A stretch of DNA of 64,000 nt from Cryptomeria japonica (Eukaryota; Streptophyta; Pinopsida; Cupressales; Cupressaceae), in NCBI RefSeq assembly GCF_030272615.1, contig NC_081411.1:825152397-825216396 (forward strand), in the 5' to 3' direction. Shown in pieces: positions 58,206 to 64,000 of this stretch (position 1 is its first letter; each line of letters begins with the position of its first letter). Below the pieces are notes generated by a model. It was not told where the DNA came from. It made no database searches and saw only the letters and a list, made by a program, of their open reading frames with translations. Position numbers and translations under genes: made by a program.

Positions 58206-59376
58206 TGTGATGTGAGCATCCACTATCTATGATCCAAGAATCATTAATATTTATGTGAGACATTAGGGCTTTTTCTTCATACCTTTCTTCATCTGATCCA
58301 TCTTTGATAGCCACATAAACTACTTCCTTTGTATCAGTTTCATCTGATTTATCATAATTGAATTCCTCATCGGCTATTAAGCATGACTTTCTATCTCTTC
58401 CTCTGAAGTCTTGGTGTCCTCTATAATGATTATCTTTCTGTCTATCATCTCGGTATTCTCTCTTTTCAATAGAATCTTTTTCTGGATAGTTAGAAGCCAT
58501 ATGTCCTATCTTATCACAATTGAAACATTTCAAAGGTAGTTTTCCTTTATACTTACCTTTGCCTCTCGGTAACCTTCTGGCTAAAAGTGCTTCAAACTCT
58601 TCTTGCTTTCTGATTTCCTCATACAGTTTGTGTACTTCCTCCATGTTCTTGCAAAATATTTCACTTGCTCCACTGTGATCCTCTTTAGTGTACTTAGTCA
58701 TTCTATCATTGTAATCATCAGATTCACCAACATGAAAAGAACTAAATGCAGATTCAACTTTATTTACTGATGACCCACCGTTATCAAAGTTACTTAACTC
58801 AAATGCATGTCGCTTACCAATAGTAGCATCTAAGGAAACTGGTATATTGGGTATAGACCTCAATTCATTGATTGTAGAGACTCGGATTGCATAAGCTGGT
58901 AGAAGGGTTCTTAACAACTTACTTGTTATATCCTTTTCTTCAATAGTTCCACCTGCTCCTTTGATTTGATTGATAGTCTCCTTTAGTCTTGTACTATACT
59001 GGGTTATGTTCTCACCTTCATTCATCCTCATAGATTCAAGTTGTCCTCTTAGACTATCCACTTTTTCTCTTTAAACATGTTCATCTCTATCATACACAGA
59101 TATGAGCTTGACCCACATTGCATTTGCATCATTGCAGCCTTCTAGATCATTAAACTCTGAATCAGTTAATGCATATGTTATTTTAATCATTGTTTGGATA
59201 TGTTCTTTCTTTTCCTTTATCTCTTCCATTGTTAATGGATAGGTGCTCGGTGTAATGAAATCATTCTCTAGATAATATACAACATATTGTCCAACTCCTG
59301 ATAGGTGCAGCTTCATCCTTTTCTACCATGTAGAGAAACTTGACTTGTTAAGCTTCAGTGCATCCCTCTTATACAT
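58206..59376 (-). pseudogene. gag-pro: D gag and protease
   Basis: Probable ATG 59376 (MYKRDALKLNKSSFSTW), a TAG near 59323, then MKLHLSGVGQYVVYYLEND. A TAA near 59070 precedes a 399-codon open stretch. Gag continues (LRGQLESMRMNEGENITQYS, LPAYAIRVSTINELRSIPNI) to a knuckle CFNCDKIGHMASNY (58530-58490) with Tyr for the last Cys. A Lys/Arg-rich linker and protease site WIIDSGCSHHMIGD (about 58232-58191), with DSG intact, follow. The open stretch runs on to 57862. Confidence 0.9.
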
Positions 59377-59420
59377 CTTTGGATCTTTGCCTCAAGTACC
59401 TTTAAACTTTTTCTTCTGAA

Positions 59421-59441
59421 GTCCAAAGCTCTAATACCAAT
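59421..59441 (-). promoter_or_regulatory. D primer binding site (tRNA-iMet type)
   Basis: The minus strand reads TTGGTATTAGAGCTTTGGAC at 59440-59421, one base after the LTR end. Confidence 0.85.
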
Positions 59442-60913
59442 TGATAGTTCTGATACTTAATGTTAAGTACAGATGCCAAGCTAATAAGATGAGAGGGGGG
59501 GTGAATCATACAAACTTAATCTTCCATAAAAACAACATATTCAACCTCGGTAACATATACTTCAGTAATATAACCAAAACTGCTAAACATGCAAACTCAA
59601 AATCATATAAACATCATAACACTCATAACACCAGATTTAACATGGAAACCCAAATAGGGAAAAACCCCTATGGGATTTCGGACCCACTAAGAAATATACT
59701 CTTCTAGAGTATGCTCGATTAAAAGCAAATCCTGTTAAAGATTACAAACACATTGCTAGATGTGACCCGGTTAAGGGATTTCCCTATAATCTGTTAGGAT
59801 CTTCACCTTGTTAGAAGTGACCTTCTTAAAGGATTTCAAACACTCAATCAGAATGTCACCTTGCTAGAGGGTTTTACAAATAAGACTGTTAAGTCCACTC
59901 GGTTAAGAGATTTTTTGTCACTTTATAAAATAACAGTAATAAAAACCTATCTGCAACTTCACATCTAAAACGCTAAAGTAGATTCCTATTTGCTCAATAC
60001 AATAGGACTAATCTTGTCCATCTACTGGGCTCTATACTCTATTATTCAAACAGGTCTTCAAGCTTCTGTGCTCTGTAATCACTATGTCGCATCCCTGTGC
60101 ATACACTTGCCCGCATACATTGTTTATCAATAGTTCCTTATTTATAAACAATTTGCCAACCACTTAATCTCCTTGATCACATCTCCCATGATCAATTATA
60201 GCCATCAGATCTTCAAACTTTGACCTGAAAATGTTTTACCCCACCTTGGAACTTGCATACATTTCTTGGAGCTTGTGCTAGGGTATTACGGTTCAATCTG
60301 AGCTGTAGATCTTCCTGTCAATTTTCCTTTTCCATAGATTCTTTAACAAACTTCATTCATGACATACCAATCATTTAATCATAGCCAGCTCATCAGCTTC
60401 CTTCATTAAATAATACTTTTATTCATTCAAATGCATTCTGTTACTACTCGGTTGCAACTTAGTAAATACTAAACTTCACTTGGTAGACATACCACCTTCA
60501 TTAACCAATAGCGATAACCTTAGGGTTTACTGACTAGGTTCTTTGCTCGGTAACATAGTATAGTATTAACCTTACAATCAACAACATATCTAGGATATCA
60601 AAACAATCTAAACATTATGATCTCATCATTGTCTAACTCGGTAATAGTTGCCCATTGAATAACTTATTTCTCCCCTTATTTATCACATTCTTTCTATGTC
60701 TTTTACCGACATCTTTATACTCATCAAATCATACTTCTTAAGATATGGCAACATCATACTGAATTAGAAAATCAATTTCTTGACATCAATGACAAAATAA
60801 TAATATTAAGACAGTAAACATCCTTAATCAGTTTTATCCATAATCATCAACAACCTTCTCAATATCCTTATTGAAATGCCAATAATCTCTCCTTGTCTGT
60901 TATAATGCCAACA
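59442..60913 (-). repeat. 5' LTR of D (1,472 bp)
   Basis: Begins TGTTGGCATTATAACAG at 60913 and ends CAGAACTATCA at 59442. Flanked on the right by TSD TTTTA. Confidence 0.9.
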
Positions 60914-60918
60914 TTTTA

Positions 60919-61861
60919 TACATAGTAAAGGGGAACGAATGACAACTAGCTTCTAGAATAAGAAAATATAAAAGAAGAGACAATGACTGAAACTAACCCG
61001 ATCTCAACAGCGAATTCTTGGAAAACTTCTACGTGCAGATACAATACCTCCAATTTTCTCCGCTTGCATTACTATTGAGAAAATTCTAGAAATAATTGCT
61101 AGTTTTTGCAACAAAGATAGACAAAATCACACTCAAGACTTAGCTGGTTGTACTTAATTAAGTAAGTTTGTGTGAGCTAACACCTAATTTGAGATATAAC
61201 CGACATGCATTTAATTTCGAGTCACTCCATCAAACGACTCACGAATTATCATGATTGCTTGTCATAAATTTTGAAACTAACATTTTTAATCCCTGGGAAT
61301 ATTCTCTTTTCTCGCCACTACATTCACTTTATGATGCATTTATCAATTCTACATAAAACTTCGGCCTTTAAGAATTCAGACTTTGAACCTTGAATCAAGA
61401 ACCAAGAGGTCCAAAGGTTTAAGTTCAATATTGAGAAATAACACAGAGCAATACAAAACACCAACTACGCGACAAGATAAATAACAATTAACAAGAAAAA
61501 ACACAACCGACGCATGAATAACTTTGAACCTTAAAGCTTGAACCAAAAAGGTTAAATGGTTCAAAGTTTAATACAAATTGCAACAAACCACTCACCTTAC
61601 CATAGAACGAAGCTGCGAAGAAAACTCTTTAAAGCACATTTTGAACTTTGAACCTTGAACTTTTTAAAGGTTCAATGACTCAAGTTCAAAGAAAGGAAAT
61701 ATATGACTGAAAGGGGAAAGAAATACCAAAAGGAAACCTCTAAGTTTGAAATTTTAATGAAAATTGGGGGGACTAACAAGATCAAACAAAATATTGACTA
61801 GAATGCTTCTTGGAGAGACCCAATCAGTCTAGAAAGAGACTAAAATTTTAATAAGGAAATC
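60919..61861 (-). other. Region upstream of the unrecognised minus-strand gene
   Basis: About 940 bp with no ORF of note. 61380-61700 contains three loosely repeated modules with inverted AAGGTTCAA/TTGAACCTT motifs (near 61384, 61523 and 61646). Could hold the 5' untranslated region and promoter of the minus-strand gene; no clear promoter element was identified. Confidence 0.35.
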
Positions 61862-63055
61862 ATTGGGGTTGATTCCTATTGAAAAGGAAATAGATGAGGA
61901 AGAAGAAGTAGAGAGAGTTGAAACAACTGATCTTGAACCGGATGAAATAGTGTTGGGAGAACAACCGGTAAATGATCAACTAGTTAAAGCACAAACTGAG
62001 ATAGTGGTCATCCCTGATGATGACATTGGTGATAATGTTGATAATACTAATGATAATATAGATGTATATGATGTTGATGTTCAGATGTCTGAACAACATG
62101 AGCAGAAACAGGAATAGGAAGAAAAGAAGGATGAGGTGCCATCAGTAGATAATCAGACAACTGATACACAACCACCATCGGTAAAGGCCAATGAGGAAGT
62201 CAAGGAGAAAGATAATGATAAGGAGATGGAAAAGGAAAAAAAGGAGGACAAAGTAGAAGATAAAACAGGGGAGTAGAAAGGAGAAGAGGAGAATAAAACA
62301 GAGGATACAAAGCCTAAAGTGATACCCTTGTCACTTGATTCCAAAAAGAAGATTGTTGATGAAAAAGATGATGATACATTAAGCATCCAAGGACCCCTGG
62401 ACATGGATAAATTGAGTTCTATTAAATTGATGGATATTGCAACAAGCATGCAATCTTGGGCACAAAAGAAGAGGATGAAAGAACAACAAAAGGAGGCAGA
62501 GACAATAAGAAATGTAGTCAACATTTTATCAAGTTTCCTACTGGAGACTGATACAGACAGTCTTGTTACTCCAATTGATAAGATTGGTCAATTGGTAGTT
62601 GATTCCAGAGAGAAAATAAAAATATTTGAGGATGCAACTTATGTCAGTTTGGATAAAGATTACAAGAAAAAGAGGACTGAGCATTTGATGACTGAAATTG
62701 ATAAAGGGAAATTTACTCTTACTGTCAATAAGGACTACTTGAAGGAAGCACTTGAAACCGAGGGTAAAATCCTCTCAGTATAAGCTTATGAAAATGAATA
62801 GGTTAAGAGAGTCAAATCACTGCAGGATTTACAAACACAAGTGATACCCAAGGTGGAGATCTTGCAAAGAGCTTACAAGAAAACCAAGGCTATCCTATCT
62901 ACACCAGAGATGAGCACCATTGTGCAATGGAGGAGCTGGTTGGACAAACAAAGACTCCTGTGGAGATTATTGGAACCACTTTGGAGACATGGCGTAATGA
63001 TCTTAAATAGTTGAAGTCTCATTTTTGTGATGCTTTTTCTAGAATTACATTGTAA
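61862..63055 (+). pseudogene. E accessory ORF, segment 4 (C-terminal part)
   Basis: LIPIEKEIDEEEEVERVETT opens an acidic region rich in Asp, Asn and Glu (61868-62115), then a Lys/Glu-rich stretch (62120-62310). A more ordered part follows: VIPLSLDSKKKIVDEKDDD, LSSIKLMDIATSMQSWAQKK, IRNVVNILSSFLLETDTDSL and DKIGQLVVDSREKIKIFEDA, past stops and a frameshift near 62920 to LVGQTKTPVEIIGTTLETWR and FCDAFSRITL, TAA at 63053. It lies directly before the E purine tract and 3' LTR, as F's ORF does in F. I do not recognise any domain. Confidence 0.6.
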
Positions 63056-63347
63056 AGACATTATAACTTCCATATCTATATATGCTATGCAATTTTGATG
63101 TAGCATGTATTTTTTTTTCATGAACTTTATTTTATTTGGCATTGTTGTCAAAGGGGGAGTAATAGTTGAAGAGTCAGTCAACATTTTGTATGTAAGAATA
63201 AATGGAGTATGAGTCTTGTACTTGTTTGAAATTTTTGTAATAACATGGAATTGCTAAGGGGGAGTATGTGTAGAGTCAATTTTTGTTTTGCACACTTAGT
63301 TGACAAAATTTTTCCCAAATGTTGCCATCAATGCTAAAGGGGGAGAA
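63056..63347 (+). other. E 3' untranslated region and purine tract
   Basis: No ORF. AAAGGGGGAGTAATAG (about 63152), AAGGGGGAGTATG (63257) and AAAGGGGGAGAA (63336-63347). The last one directly precedes the LTR. Confidence 0.7.
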
Positions 63348-64000
63348 TGTTGGCATTTGTCTAAACTAGTAAAGATTAGTGATATGCAACCGGTAAATAG
63401 TTGATTGGTTAATGTGATGAAGAGATTGATGACTAAGTTTTGTGTTGTCATTGATGGCAACAATGTTTTGTAGTCATCTAAGTCTTGGAAGCCAACCAGT
63501 AAGGTATAACCGGTATAGAAGACAGTTTGATAGAGAACCGATAATTAGGACTTCAATCAGTAAAACAAAGGACAATATTACATTCAAGCAACTAGTACAT
63601 ACAATTCTTGAAGAATTAGGTGATGTGGTTTCAAAGAAGTGTTGGAGATAGGTATTTGGAGTTGTGTTCACAACCGCATTAGCAGATTCAATCGGATGAG
63701 CGAGATTTGATGTATAAAGTAGATAAACTAGAAAAACACTTAACAGGTAGTGATATAACTCACTTAAACTGGTAAAACGACACATGTTTTGATTTCTTAT
63801 GTCAGTGGCCGACATAAGTAAAGTGTGCAATTCAAGTTTTTCTAGATTCATTGAACCTAGGAAATTGTTCCAAGGTTGTAGCTGACTAAAAGTAAGTGTC
63901 TATAAAAAGTGTGATGAGGTATCAAGTCGATGTGTGAAAAGAGAGAAATCATTAGTGAATATTGTGAATGAGAGTGTACGGTAATTAGGGAAGCTCTATA
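63348..64000 (+). repeat. 3' LTR of element E (partial, runs off the window)
   Basis: TGTTGGCATTTGTCTAAAC begins after the purine tract. Homology to the 5' LTR (14785 onward, then 16449-16630 past solo LTR K1) continues to the window end. The uninterrupted ACATAAGTAAAG at 63815 shows the empty site of K1. Confidence 0.88.

Larger units (their letters stand above)
53359..60913 (-). mobile_element. Element D: full-length Ty1/copia retrotransposon (7,555 bp, TSD TTTTA)
   Basis: Minus strand: 5' LTR 60913-59442, primer site, gag-pol 59376-55201, purine tract, 3' LTR 54814-53359. Perfect TSD TTTTA at 53354-53358 and 60914-60918. It interrupts the region just upstream of the unrecognised minus-strand gene. 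It is a different copia family from A/C and from B. Confidence 0.95.
42656..61861. mobile_element. Possible gene-carrying insertion within the E accessory ORF (boundaries tentative)
   Basis: The plus-strand accessory ORF stops at SIG (42650) and appears to resume at LIPIEKEIDEEEE (61868). The intervening 19.2 kb, after subtracting copias C and D with their TSDs, leaves about 4.96 kb with the unrecognised minus-strand gene. Ends read GATTTTCCTT (left) and rc GATTTCCTTA (right), flanked by ATTGGTTAA- and ATTGGGGTTGA-like sequence. This could be a degraded 9-11 bp duplication as in Mutator-like elements, but the match is poor and a simple rearrangement is possible. Confidence 0.3.

Noticed and set aside
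62153-62524. Ser/Phe-rich minus-strand frame suggesting a membrane protein
   Set aside because: Antisense of the Lys/Glu/Asp-rich accessory ORF; hydrophobicity is a complement artefact.

Overview
The window looks like intergenic DNA from a large, repeat-rich seed-plant genome. A conifer-like gymnosperm fits best, but that is inference. I found no intact host gene, tRNA, rRNA, CRISPR array or bacterial-type signal. Almost every base belongs to nested LTR retrotransposons at different stages of decay, on both strands. They were recognised by Ty1/copia and Ty3/gypsy protein motifs, initiator-tRNA-Met-type primer sites (TTGGTATCAGAGC-like), purine tracts, TG...CA ends and 5-bp target-site duplications (TSDs).

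Layout. 1-7567: 5' half of a minus-strand Ty3/gypsy element (J), inserted in the integrase of a plus-strand copia fragment (A1, 7568-10597). A1 abuts a minus-strand half element of the same copia family (A2, 10598-13967). A2 sits in the gag of a chromovirus-like gypsy remnant (I, 13968-14784). 14785 to beyond 64000: a large non-autonomous element (E), with a 5' LTR at 14785-17188, a pol-less gag with coiled coil and several CCHC knuckles, a TATA-like signal, a long plus-strand accessory ORF, and a 3' LTR from 63348.

E has been broken up by insertions and rearrangement. These are: two solo LTRs (K) with perfect TSDs; a chromovirus (H, 18906-26317); a duplicated E gag/aORF segment (26318-30157) holding fragment F; a second H-type LTR (30158-34537) carrying the small non-autonomous element G (30826-33663); complete copia B (34822-41110, TSD AGATT); and a 42656-61861 segment.

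That last segment holds the most unusual content: a minus-strand reading frame of about 1,050 residues that I do not recognise. Copia C (46274-52955) splits it. Removing C and one TSD copy restores the reading frame exactly. Copia D (53359-60913, TSD TTTTA) lies just upstream of its start codon. The E accessory ORF is likewise split in frame by copia B. So the two systems worth attention are (1) the E family, a pol-less LTR element carrying gag plus a separate accessory ORF of about 1,000 codons, and (2) the unrecognised minus-strand gene relic nested inside it.

The autonomous copia elements (B, C, D and A relatives) could supply protease, integrase and reverse transcriptase in trans to E and G, which keep copia-type primer sites and purine tracts. 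Stop codons in B are mostly CAG to TAG, as expected from deamination of methylated CHG sites in silenced plant repeats.
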